Positions 24,664 to 32,653 of a DNA stretch of 49,627 nt are shown in pieces. Source of the DNA: Rhodospirillales bacterium (lineage in GTDB: Bacteria; Pseudomonadota; Alphaproteobacteria; Rhodospirillales; Magnetospirillaceae); the NCBI GenBank assembly GCA_019455065.1, contig JACFNC010000008.1, forward strand, positions 94,277 to 143,903, written 5' to 3'. The notes below the pieces were generated by a model. It searched no databases, had not been told where the DNA came from, and saw nothing but the letters and a program-made list of their open reading frames with translations. Numbering within the stretch: the stretch's first letter is position 1; each line of letters opens with the position of its first letter. A program made the translations under genes and the position numbers.

Positions 24664-26044
24664 TGGCCCCGTATCCCAGCGCCCACCGGAAGTATTGCGG
24701 CCAGAAGCTGGCCACTTCGGGAAAGGCGCGCATGATCATGGCGACGTCCCGGCTGCTCTCCAGATAGTCCGGGTCGAGCGTGCGCCGGTAATGGTGGTAG
24801 GCGAGCATCAGCCCGGAGGCGCGATGCGGCTTGAACATGGCGTTGGGCGCCAGATACTCCGGATGGCTGCTTTGCCAGCGCGCCCCGTCGAATGTGTCCG
24901 TGGTGTTGGCGAACTCGTAATGCTTGACCGGCGACAACAGCTTGTCCTGGAAGAAGGACCAGCCGTTGTTGATCAGCGTCAGGTAGCGGCTGCCGCTCAG
25001 CAACGCGATCTCGATCCACGGATACAGGGTGTAGACGTGGTAATGCAGCGCGTCGCGGCGGATGTAGTCGATGCTCTCGCCGACGACGGCCACGCGCGGC
25101 ATGTCGTGAACGGCCGGATGGAAGGGAATGCCCAGCGTGCCGCCACCGCCATCGCTGCCGCCGGGAAGCGGGATGGTAGTGGTGTAGAGCCGCGTCCGGT
25201 TGGAGCCCGAGAACCAGGTGTTGCTGGCGACGGTGTAGCTGCCGTCCTTGCCCTGCGTGTTGCCGGACACCACGAACACCGTCCCGGCCGGAAACTGCGC
25301 CCGGTAGTCGCCGCCCGAGATGTCGAAGTAGCCGCCGGCCCGGTTGGCCGCCGCCACCGCATACGAGGGCGGATAGGTGATCGCGGCATTGCCGAACGGG
25401 AAGTTCTGTGCGGAGAAGGCATCGATGTCGTTCAACAGCGCGTTCTTCGCCGCCGTGTCGCCCTGCACCTCGTACACCCACAGCAGCACCTTGTAGTGGT
25501 GTGTCCACCAGTTGCCGTAGAGGGTGGTGCCTTCGCCTTCGACCATCTGCGCGCCGAAGCTTCCCGCCGCCGCCTCTTCCTTGGCGACCCGCAGCCGCTG
25601 AACCCAGGCGTCGACGTCGGCGCCCTCGGCCGCCGTGAAGGTCGCCCGCCGGCGCTTGATGACCTTCAACAGCCACTCGAAATTGGTTTCGTTGATCGGC
25701 TTGCCGTCGGGGTAGTTAGTGCGGCACCACGCCACCACGAGGTCCTGGACGCGCGTCAAATACTCGGCTTCGCCCGAGTATTCGTAATACTGGTCGATGA
25801 CGGGGAGGTCGCGGCGGAGCTGCGTGAAGCCGCCGCGCGTGGCCACCACGTCGGGGTCGGTGATGTCCGGCTCGCCCTGCGAGCGCAGGGTTTCCACCGG
25901 CATGGGCGCGGTCGCCTTGAACTGCTTGGCGAACTTCTGCAGGCGCTTGCGCTGCACATTGTACCAGGACAGGTCGGTGTTGGTGCTGGGCAGCGCCGCC
26001 GCGGCGATGGGCGCGTCAGTGCCGAACCATGCGGTCTGGATCAT
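24656..26044 (-). CDS. Alginate lyase (PL5)-like tail depolymerase
   Basis: A 462-residue protein with the (alpha/alpha)-barrel alginate-lyase pattern: 'EYLTRVQDLVVAWCRTNYPDGKPINETNFEW' (93-124), 'YGNWWTHHYK' (176-185; Asn178 and His182/183 as candidate catalytic residues) and 'RRDALHYHVYTLYPWIEIAL' (329-348; candidate Arg and Tyr335). The last closely matches the RxxxLxYHxYxLxPL block of PL5 enzymes. A beta-rich insert (about 240-297, with 'GKDGSYTVAS') interrupts the barrel and resembles modules seen in tail proteins. No signal peptide. It lies between and overlaps the two halves of the hub (ATGA with the N half, 8 bases with the C half). I infer a virion tail depolymerase cleaving a capsule or EPS uronate polymer. 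Substrate is unproven. Confidence 0.7.
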   Translation of the reverse strand: MIQTAWFGTDAPIAAAALPSTNTDLSWYNVQRKRLQKFAKQFKATAPMPVETLRSQGEPDITDPDVVATRGGFTQLRRDLPVIDQYYEYSGEAEYLTRVQDLVVAWCRTNYPDGKPINETNFEWLLKVIKRRRATFTAAEGADVDAWVQRLRVAKEEAAAGSFGAQMVEGEGTTLYGNWWTHHYKVLLWVYEVQGDTAAKNALLNDIDAFSAQNFPFGNAAITYPPSYAVAAANRAGGYFDISGGDYRAQFPAGTVFVVSGNTQGKDGSYTVASNTWFSGSNRTRLYTTTIPLPGGSDGGGGTLGIPFHPAVHDMPRVAVVGESIDYIRRDALHYHVYTLYPWIEIALLSGSRYLTLINNGWSFFQDKLLSPVKHYEFANTTDTFDGARWQSSHPEYLAPNAMFKPHRASGLMLAYHHYRRTLDPDYLESSRDVAMIMRAFPEVASFWPQYFRWALGYGANA

Positions 26045-27678
26045 GGCCCCTCGATTTCCTGGAAGAACGGCCGGTTCATGTTGGAGACGAAGCACCGCCC
26101 GTCGGCCGTGACCGCCATCGGGCCGGGCCAGACCTCGGTCTTGAACTCGGCGAACTCCTCGAGGTCTTCCTCGGTCACTTCGTAGCTGTGCGGCATGACG
26201 ATGCCGTCGCCGTAGTGGACGTTCTCCGTGACGGTCCGCGTCCGGTAGGACCGGCGCAGCAGCTTCACCCGGTTCCCGTACAGCAACGAGACGAATACCG
26301 TCCCCTTGTCGTCGCTGGCGTTCGCCGCGGCATAGGCAGGCCATGTGCCGCTGTTGCGCCACGACAGGGCGTAGCCCGAGGGATTGACGATGCCGACGAC
26401 GTCGCTGCCGGAAACCGCGAACCAGATGCGCTGGTCCACCGGGTTGTAGGCCAGCCCGCAGGGGAAATACTTGCCGGCGCCGGTGGCGATGTTGATCCGC
26501 GCCATTTCCTCCTGGTTGGTCGGGTTGAACCGGACGATCTCCGTGCTGCAGCTGATCCACAGCTTGCCGTCGGGATGCTTGGCGATCGCATAGGGCTCGC
26601 CGGCCATCGGAAAGGTGGCCACCGCGTTGTTGGACACGGTGATGCGCGTGAGCTGGTCGAGCCACGGATGCGTCACCCAGACGTGGCCGTAGTCGTCGGC
26701 GATGATTTCGTGGGGGTAGATGCCCACGGCGATGGTCGCCACCACGCTGTTCGTCGCCGGGTCGATGCGCTGGACGTAGCCGTCGGCAAGGCAGGTGACG
26801 AAGATGTGGCCGGTGGACGGCTCGCAAGCCAGGCGCCAGGGCTGCGCCTTCAGCGAGCCGATATAGCTGTCGCCGCTGCCGGCATCGCGCCCGATCACCG
26901 CCTTCGGCCTGAACTGCGACGGCTCGAACCGCGTGACCGTGCGTTGCAGGTTGGACACCATGAAGATGTCGCCGGTGCTGCCCAGCGTGATGCCGCCCGC
27001 GTTGTCTTCGCCCCAGCCCGCACTGAGCCGGCCGATCAGCTCGAAGGTGAAGTTCGGGATGCGCAAGCCGTAGACGTTGAGGTGGAAATCCTCGATCACC
27101 ACGACGGCCTGGTCACGATAGGCGGGCACCTCGCCGTTGCCCTCGTGCCCGGTGATCGTCGCGTCCGGGTCCTGGTCCGGCAGCCCGAGATAGAAGGTGC
27201 CCGGCGCTTCGTCCTTGCCGTGCTCGAAGACGTCCCACACGAGGTTGCTGTCCGCCCAGATGCGGCGGACGCCGGAAATCGGCCCTTCGCCCATCGAAAT
27301 GGCGATGTCGGCATAGTAGTGGTAGCTGGTGGTGGTGGTCGTGACCGAGCCGCCGCCGCCCTTGCCGCCGCCCTGCGTCTGGCTGGTGGTGACGACATCT
27401 TCCCGGATCGGGGCGGCCCAGATCACGTTGCCGGAGATGCGGCCGCCGTAGATGATCGGCATCATCTTGCCGTAGGTGGAAACCTGGACGGAGGTGTCCC
27501 CCATCCGCTGGCCTTCCTGCGCGACCGTCTGGTTGGAGGCGAAAAGCTGGCGATCGATCAGGCCGCCGATGGTCGAGCCGATCATGCCGCCGATGGCGGC
27601 CGCCGACACCCCCAGCACGGTGCCGCCGATGGACGCGCCGATCGCGGCACCCACCACGCCGAGCGCGAGAACGGCCAT
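26041..27678 (-). CDS. Tail hub N-terminal domain fused to a beta-propeller
   Basis: A 545-residue protein. Residues 1-217 are the standard N-terminus of GTA-like hub proteins: Gly/Ala-rich hydrophobic start, 'VSTYGKMMPIIYGGRISGNVIWA', 'YYADIAISMGEGPISGVRRIWAD', 'PAYRDQAVVVIEDFHL..YGLRIPNFTFEL'. Instead of continuing into the tail domain, residues about 220-540 form NHL/YVTN-type propeller repeats ('ATNSVVATIAVGIYPHEIIADDYGHVWVT', 'GEPYAIAKHPDGKLWIS', 'PCGLAYNPVDQRIWFAVSG'). Such a propeller is not part of ordinary hubs and may bind a glycan or the adjacent lyase. Its stop overlaps the lyase start. Confidence 0.8.
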   Translation of the reverse strand: MAVLALGVVGAAIGASIGGTVLGVSAAAIGGMIGSTIGGLIDRQLFASNQTVAQEGQRMGDTSVQVSTYGKMMPIIYGGRISGNVIWAAPIREDVVTTSQTQGGGKGGGGSVTTTTTSYHYYADIAISMGEGPISGVRRIWADSNLVWDVFEHGKDEAPGTFYLGLPDQDPDATITGHEGNGEVPAYRDQAVVVIEDFHLNVYGLRIPNFTFELIGRLSAGWGEDNAGGITLGSTGDIFMVSNLQRTVTRFEPSQFRPKAVIGRDAGSGDSYIGSLKAQPWRLACEPSTGHIFVTCLADGYVQRIDPATNSVVATIAVGIYPHEIIADDYGHVWVTHPWLDQLTRITVSNNAVATFPMAGEPYAIAKHPDGKLWISCSTEIVRFNPTNQEEMARINIATGAGKYFPCGLAYNPVDQRIWFAVSGSDVVGIVNPSGYALSWRNSGTWPAYAAANASDDKGTVFVSLLYGNRVKLLRRSYRTRTVTENVHYGDGIVMPHSYEVTEEDLEEFAEFKTEVWPGPMAVTADGRCFVSNMNRPFFQEIEGP

Positions 27679-28094
27679 CAGTCGGCCAGCCCGGGATAGG
27701 CGAAGGCCGCGACGATGCGGTCGCGCCAGCGGTCATCAAGGGGGATTTCGACCACCCGGCCTGCGCCGGAATGGGCGTGGATCAGCGTGCCGCCGGGGCC
27801 GAGGATGCCAACGTGCTGCGGATCGCGCCGTATCCGCATCATCAGCACGTCGCCCGGCTGGAGACGGTCGAGCGGCAGCGCCACCGCGTGCCGCTCGAAC
27901 CCGGCGCGCAGGGATCGTCCGTCCGGCTGGCGGCCGTACCCGCCGGCGTCCACCGCGACCAGCCCCAGCGCGCGTCCGACGCCGATCACCAGGCCGATGC
28001 AGTCGCAGCCCACGCCCTTCGCCCTGCCCTGGTGGTGCCAGGGCGTGCCCAGCCACGTCCGGGCCTCCGCGATGATGTCGGCATGCGTGGTCAC
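27678..28094 (-). CDS. NlpC/P60 tail-tip peptidoglycan hydrolase (GTA gp14-like)
   Basis: A 138-residue endopeptidase. The catalytic Cys is in 'GVGCDCIGLV' (about residues 29-38), the His in 'DPQHVGIL' and a third polar residue in 'LIHAHSGAG'. Tail-associated NlpC/P60 enzymes locally cut peptidoglycan during DNA entry. The GTG start at 28094 overlaps the DUF2163 stop (GTGA) and the stop overlaps the hub start by one base. Gene order DUF2460-DUF2163-NlpC/P60-hub is the conserved GTA/alphaproteobacterial phage tail-tip order. Confidence 0.9.
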   Translation of the reverse strand: MTTHADIIAEARTWLGTPWHHQGRAKGVGCDCIGLVIGVGRALGLVAVDAGGYGRQPDGRSLRAGFERHAVALPLDRLQPGDVLMMRIRRDPQHVGILGPGGTLIHAHSGAGRVVEIPLDDRWRDRIVAAFAYPGLAD

Positions 28095-28933
28095 GACTTG
28101 TCGGCCGCCCTGATCAGGAAGTCGTTGCCGGGGACGTGCGGCTCGCCGCGGAAGTTCACGACGTTGCCGAACTTGGTCTTGCAGGTCTGGAAAGTTCGGT
28201 TGCAGCCGGCGTACACGGTGTACTGGTCGCCGGGCGCGATCGCGGAGCGCATGGGCAGGAACAGCTGGAACACGCCGCCGCCGTAGCCCTTCACCTCCAT
28301 GGCCCGCCCGGCATTCGCGCCGGACGTCCAGGTCAGGAGGCCGTGCGTGAACCAGCCGCTGTCCTCGGTGCGGCCGCTGTCGGTGAAGCGCCGGTGATCC
28401 GTCACCGCCGTGACGGTGCCCGCCACGCTGTAGCGCCTGAGCGACACGCCGCAACGATCGTCGCCGAAGTCGGCGCGACAGGTCGGGGAGTAGACCTGGC
28501 CGACATTGGCGCTGTACGCGCCGACCATGCCGCGCAGCTCCGCGGCGAAGCCGTGGTCGCTTACCTTGACTTCGCCGATGGTGCCGCGGCGCGGATACAG
28601 GCAGCCGGCCGACAGGTCGGCGTAGTTCACCAGGAACACGTCCACCGTCGCCCCGTCGTAGAGCCCGGCCGACAGGTCTTCTTCGGTGATGTCGTCGGTG
28701 TCCAGGACGGACTGGATTTCCAGATTGTCCACCGCCAGCGCCGCGCTGCTGCTCAGTGCCGTTGGCGTGAAGCCGGTCGCCGCCTTGTAGACTTGGCCGC
28801 CGAAGGTGATGTCCTGATCGTGGTCGGTGAAGCCCATCACCAGCCCGTCCACCCTGGTGACCCGCCACAGGGTGGCCAGGGTGGTGACGGTGCCGGCGAG
28901 GTGGTTCTTCAGGGCGGCGGACACCTGCATCAT
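28091..28933 (-). CDS. DUF2163 tail-tip protein (GTA gp13-like)
   Basis: A 280-residue baseplate/hub-adaptor protein. 'LATLWRVTRVDGLVMGFTDHDQDITF' near the start and 'YSPTCRADFGDDRCGVSLRRY' and 'GCNRTFQTCKTKFGNVVNFRGEPHVPGNDF' later are hallmark DUF2163/phage_BR0599 motifs; the paired cysteines in the C-terminal part may bind an Fe-S cluster as in related tail hub proteins. The ATG at 28933 overlaps the DUF2460 stop by 4 bases. Confidence 0.9.
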   Translation of the reverse strand: MMQVSAALKNHLAGTVTTLATLWRVTRVDGLVMGFTDHDQDITFGGQVYKAATGFTPTALSSSAALAVDNLEIQSVLDTDDITEEDLSAGLYDGATVDVFLVNYADLSAGCLYPRRGTIGEVKVSDHGFAAELRGMVGAYSANVGQVYSPTCRADFGDDRCGVSLRRYSVAGTVTAVTDHRRFTDSGRTEDSGWFTHGLLTWTSGANAGRAMEVKGYGGGVFQLFLPMRSAIAPGDQYTVYAGCNRTFQTCKTKFGNVVNFRGEPHVPGNDFLIRAADKS

Positions 28934-29532
28934 TCGCGCACCTCCACCACCGGGATCTGCCCCCAGGTGAACATGTTGTAGTGCTCCACGCTCACCTTCA
29001 TGCTGTCGGTGTCGAAGCGGGCCGGGACGTCGAACTCGCATTCACATTCCACGGCCTGCCCGTCGGCCGGCGCCGCCGTGAAGTTGACGACGCCGGTAAG
29101 GCCGCCCACGGTGTAGCCGGTGGCCAGCAGGACGCCGGCCTTCCACACCTTGACCGTCGTCAGGACCGGCTTGGTGATGTCCCGCACCGTCGCGTAGCCG
29201 CCCTCGTCCACGTAGGTCTTGGCGATCTGGAACGTCTTGGTGGTGCCGTCGCCGGTGCCGATGGTCTGGCGGGCAAGGCGGTAGTCGCTCCAGTCCTTGA
29301 ACCGGAACGCATGCGCCTTGCCCCGCCGCGCCCGGAAGAACGCGATCAGCCGGTCAAGCTGCACCTGGTCCTTGATGCCGTGGGCGACATCCCAGCTTCC
29401 CCGGCTCTCGGACCAGTTGACGTTCCGCTTCTCGCGGCCGGACCTGACCGTGATCACGTCGGTACTGAAGCCGGGGCCGCCGGACGCGCCCCGGCTGATG
29501 TCCGCGGGGAACTGGACATCGTGGAAGGCCAT
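28930..29532 (-). CDS. DUF2460 distal tail protein (GTA gp12-like)
   Basis: A 200-residue distal tail protein. 'FHDVQFPADISRGASGGPGFSTDVITVRSG', 'NWSESRGSWDVAHGIKDQVQLDRLIAFFRARRGKAHAFRFKDWSDY' are the standard DUF2460/TIGR02217 signatures. It caps the tail tube and connects it to the tip. Its ATG overlaps the tape-measure stop by one base. Confidence 0.92.
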   Translation of the reverse strand: MAFHDVQFPADISRGASGGPGFSTDVITVRSGREKRNVNWSESRGSWDVAHGIKDQVQLDRLIAFFRARRGKAHAFRFKDWSDYRLARQTIGTGDGTTKTFQIAKTYVDEGGYATVRDITKPVLTTVKVWKAGVLLATGYTVGGLTGVVNFTAAPADGQAVECECEFDVPARFDTDSMKVSVEHYNMFTWGQIPVVEVRE

Positions 29533-31880
29533 TACCCGTTCCTCCGCAGATGCTGTTGCAGCCGGGCCGCAATCTCGGCCCCGATCTGCGCTTCGGATCG
29601 GCGGAAGCTGCCGGCATCCGTCGCGTTCACGTTCATGTTGATGACGATGGGCCGTTGTCCGCCGCGCCGGTCATCCTTCATGGTCACGGGGATGGACCGG
29701 CCGTCCGGCAGCGGCACGTAGGCTTCCGGTGTCCGCCCCTCGCCGAACACCGCGAGCTGCGGGCTGTCGGCGATGCCGCCGCTGGCGTAAGCCTTGAGCG
29801 GCAGCGGGCCGGCGGACGTCATGATGCCGCCGTTCGCGAAGCCGAAGCCGCCGAAGGACAGCCCGGACAGGAGGTTGGTCATCATGCCTTCAAGCGGCTT
29901 GGTGACCATCGCGCGCAGGATGATGCGTTCGATGTCCTGGAACAGCCCTTCCAGCACGTCCCCCAACTCTTCGCCGCTGAGGATGGCATCCTCGAACGCC
30001 GTCCCGATCGCCCGGCTCAGGTCGCGGTTGGCTTCCCCCAGGTCCTTTGTCTTGCCTTCGGCCCGGTCCAGGGCGGCCGTGTACGTGTCCACCGCCTGCG
30101 CCGCCGCGCGGTCGAAGGTTTCGTCGTCCAGCTTGCCGGCCGACCACAGCGTCTGAAGCCGCTCCATCTGCCGTTCGAGCTGTTCGATGGGCGTCCGGGT
30201 CGCGTCCCAGATGCGGGCCGCCTCGCGGTCCATCTCGGCCAGACCGTCGAGATACGCCTTGACGTGCGCGTCGGCCTGGTCGAGATGTCCGGCCGCGTCG
30301 GCCACCGCCCGGTTGAAGGTGTCCTGCGAGATGGCCCCGGCCGCCAGCAGTCGTTCCAGCCGCTCGACTTCGGCGTTGTACGCCTCCATCGGCGTGCGGG
30401 TGGCCTCCGTCACCCGCGCCCCATCGTGGCGGATCGCGTCGAGCTGGCGTTGCGTCTCGCGTTCCTGCGCGATGCGCTCGCGCGCTTCCTGTTCGCGGAT
30501 GGGCTTCTCGACGTCCTCGATCTGCCGCCGCGCCAGTTCCTGACGGTCGGCGATCAGCCGGTCAATGGCCGCATCGTCCGCCCCGTCCTTGCCGCGCAGG
30601 GCTTCGTAGCGCGCAACGTCGTCGGCCAGGGACTTGCGGACCGCCGCCTTCTTCTCGTCGGCATCGGTCGCGGACTTGCCGAGGTCGGCCTGCAGCTTCT
30701 TCTCGATGCCGCGGATCACCTCGGCGGTGGCGTCGGCCTGCGCCTGCCGCTTGCCGGCCTCGGCCCGGGCCACCTCGGCGCTGTCGGCGGCGGCCCGGTC
30801 GAGCAATTCCTGCTGCAGACCATAGATCCGCTGCAGCGCCGCCTTGTAGGCCGCCTCGTGCTCGGCGATCCAGCGCGGCGAGGCGTCGGACGCCCGGCCG
30901 GCCTCCAGACGCTCGCGCAACTCGTCGGCCCGGCGCATCGCCGCCGACAGCGTCTCGTCGATTGACGGCCCCTCGATCAGGCCGGCGAGGTCGCGCAGCG
31001 TCGCCTCGGCGCCGCTGACCACCGCCTGGGCGGCGCCGCCGATTGCCGACGACCGCGCCATCGCCTTCAGCAGGTCCTCCCAGGCATCGGTCAGATGCTT
31101 GGTGGCGCCGGCCAGCCCCTTGGTCTCGGCCTGGCCGGCGCCACCGACCTGGGTCTCCAGGGCGTCGAGGATCAGCCTCTGCGCCCCGGCGGTGTCGCCC
31201 ATCGCCACCATGGCCGCGATCACGTCGCGCTGGCTCTGGGTGAAGCTGACGCCGACGCGGCGCAGCGCCGACAGGCCCTCGACCGGATCCTCCAGCGCCT
31301 TGCCGAGCTGCATCGCCGAGGCCGACAGGTCCTGGCCGAACACCGCCGCCATGTCGGCCGACAGCCGGATGGTGCGCTCGAACGCCTCGCCCGAGATGCT
31401 CTTGAAGGTGGCGAGCACCCCGGCGGCATCGAGCACCGCCTCGGCCGAGGCCATGGTGCTCTCCTCGAGGTCCTCGGCCAGGGCGTCGATCTGGCCGGCG
31501 GTCAGGCCCGAGGCATGGCCGGTCGCCTTCAGCACCGCCTCGAGGCGGAGGAAGCGGCGCTCGGAATCGGCCAGTTGCACCAGGCCGGACCCGAGCGCGG
31601 CGGCGAGTGCGCCGATGCTGGCGCCGGCCGCCAGCCCGGCCGGACCGAGGGCGGTCAGCGCCGAGCCGACGACGCCGGCGCGGCCGGCGAAGTCGGACAG
31701 CACCCCTTGTGCCGCGGCGCCGACCTCGCTCAGCGCCAGCAGGCTGCGCGAGGCCGGCTGGCCGGCTGTCGTTATCCGCTGCAGCGCCGCCTGGCCGGTG
31801 GTGCCGACGTCCTGCAGCGCCCGTTTGGCCGCCTCGCCGTCGCGCACCGACAGGCGGATGGAGAGATTGCGTTCAGCCAT
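29532..31880 (-). CDS. Tail tape measure protein
   Basis: A 782-residue protein with long amphipathic helices, hydrophobic segments near residues 60-120 (likely membrane-active on injection) and a Gly-rich C-terminus. The 'LTAGQIDALAEDLEESTMAS...GVLATFKSISGEAFERTIRLSADMAAVFGQD' block is the phage TMP/lambda_H-like core. Two imperfect repeats of about 50 residues begin at roughly 490 and 558, each starting ATRTP and containing ER-x-LxxL and TFDRA/TFNRA, with a period of about 68. At about 0.15 nm per residue the tail would be about 117 nm (rule of thumb, inferred). Confidence 0.9.
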   Translation of the reverse strand: MAERNLSIRLSVRDGEAAKRALQDVGTTGQAALQRITTAGQPASRSLLALSEVGAAAQGVLSDFAGRAGVVGSALTALGPAGLAAGASIGALAAALGSGLVQLADSERRFLRLEAVLKATGHASGLTAGQIDALAEDLEESTMASAEAVLDAAGVLATFKSISGEAFERTIRLSADMAAVFGQDLSASAMQLGKALEDPVEGLSALRRVGVSFTQSQRDVIAAMVAMGDTAGAQRLILDALETQVGGAGQAETKGLAGATKHLTDAWEDLLKAMARSSAIGGAAQAVVSGAEATLRDLAGLIEGPSIDETLSAAMRRADELRERLEAGRASDASPRWIAEHEAAYKAALQRIYGLQQELLDRAAADSAEVARAEAGKRQAQADATAEVIRGIEKKLQADLGKSATDADEKKAAVRKSLADDVARYEALRGKDGADDAAIDRLIADRQELARRQIEDVEKPIREQEARERIAQERETQRQLDAIRHDGARVTEATRTPMEAYNAEVERLERLLAAGAISQDTFNRAVADAAGHLDQADAHVKAYLDGLAEMDREAARIWDATRTPIEQLERQMERLQTLWSAGKLDDETFDRAAAQAVDTYTAALDRAEGKTKDLGEANRDLSRAIGTAFEDAILSGEELGDVLEGLFQDIERIILRAMVTKPLEGMMTNLLSGLSFGGFGFANGGIMTSAGPLPLKAYASGGIADSPQLAVFGEGRTPEAYVPLPDGRSIPVTMKDDRRGGQRPIVINMNVNATDAGSFRRSEAQIGAEIAARLQQHLRRNG

Positions 31881-32645
31881 GGTCGGGCCTCTGGCGGGCG
31901 ATGCCGTCGAGCAGTCCGGCCTCGCCGGCGGGCAGCAGTTCGGCCAGGGCGGCGAGGTCGTAGCCGCAGGCCTCGGCCAGCTTCAGGGCGGCCGACAGGT
32001 CGATGCCGGTGACCACGCCGTTGATGCCGCCGCGCAGCAGCGGCGCCTTGCTCAGGACGTCCCAGGCCTCGGCGCCTTCGAGGCTGAGCGGCGCGTTCTC
32101 GACCGAGGGGCAGCGCCGGCCGTCGGCGCCGCGCTCGCCCCTGCTGCACGGCAGGCCGTCCTCGTGGCACCCCTGGCAGTATTGGCCCCCGCCGCCGAAG
32201 TGCCATGCGGCGCGGGCCCGGATGCGTTTTTTTCCCGGTCCAGCATCTGACGAGCCGCCAGATAGCCGGCGAGGAAGCGTTCGCCGACCGGGTAGACCTC
32301 CATCAGATCGCCCACGGTCTCGTCGGTGACCGGGGCCGGTTCGTCGCGGTCGGGCAGCAGCACGCCCTCCCACTCGATCACCGCGGCGCGGGCAAGCGCC
32401 TTGGTGAACATCATCTCGGCCAGCCCCGTGCGCACGTCGGGGTCGGCGAGATCGGGCAGCGTGGCGGGATCGATGCCGGCATCGCGGCAGTGCCCGATGT
32501 CCTCGGCCAGCGCCGCCAGGCTGCGGCGCACCTTGGCGTTGGCGATGGCCATGATGGCCGAGGTGACGGGGCGGACCTTGAGCCGCAGCGTGAGCCCCGG
32601 CAGGCTCAGCCAGTACGGCTCGCGTGGCAGGTTCAGGCGGATCAT
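31873..32645 (-). CDS. Tail assembly chaperone fusion (gpGT-like) made by -1 frameshift
   Basis: The 257-residue product expected if ribosomes slip back one base at A_AAA_AAC (32232-32226). It joins the first 140 codons of the upstream frame to a C-terminal domain in the -1 frame with a four-cysteine pattern C-x2-C-x6-C-x11-C ('YCQGCHEDGLPC...RRC') and a conserved-looking end ('DLSAALKLAEACGYDLAALAELLPAGEAGLLDG'). This is the G/GT organisation of lambda-like and most siphophages: the T domain binds the tail tube protein while G coats the tape measure. Position between tail tube and tape measure supports it. The cysteine set suggests a zinc knuckle in the T part. Confidence 0.8.
32052..32645 (-). 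CDS. Tail assembly chaperone, zero-frame product (gpG-like)
   Basis: The unshifted frame gives 197 residues. Residues 1-135 are a compact helical domain ('TSAIMAIANAKVRRSLAALAEDIGHCRDAGIDPATLPDLADPDVRTGLAEMMFTKALARAAVIEWEGVLL'). After the slippery site (codon 139-140) the frame continues for 57 Ala/Arg/Thr-rich residues that look like the translated shadow of the -1 frame rather than a domain. The ATG at 32645 has GAGG seven bases upstream. Confidence 0.75.
   Translation of the reverse strand: MIRLNLPREPYWLSLPGLTLRLKVRPVTSAIMAIANAKVRRSLAALAEDIGHCRDAGIDPATLPDLADPDVRTGLAEMMFTKALARAAVIEWEGVLLPDRDEPAPVTDETVGDLMEVYPVGERFLAGYLAARQMLDREKNASGPAPHGTSAAGANTARGATRTACRAAGASAAPTAGAAPRSRTRRSASKAPRPGTS
32226..32232 (-). 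promoter_or_regulatory. Programmed -1 ribosomal frameshift site A_AAA_AAC
   Basis: Seven consecutive T on the + strand (32227-32233) give A7 followed by C on the coding strand. In the zero frame the codons are GAA AAA AAC, so A_AAA_AAC is in correct X_XXY_YYZ phase. After slippage the next codon is CGC and the frame stays open to 31873. GC-rich sequence downstream could form a stimulatory stem. Transcriptional slippage on the A7 run is an alternative route to the same product. Confidence 0.85.
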
Positions 32646-32653
32646 AGTCGGCC

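Noticed and set aside
32052-32230. Decayed tail gene explanation for the frame change in the chaperone
   Set aside because: The canonical slippery heptamer is in exact phase and the downstream frame is intact, so programmed frameshifting explains it better.
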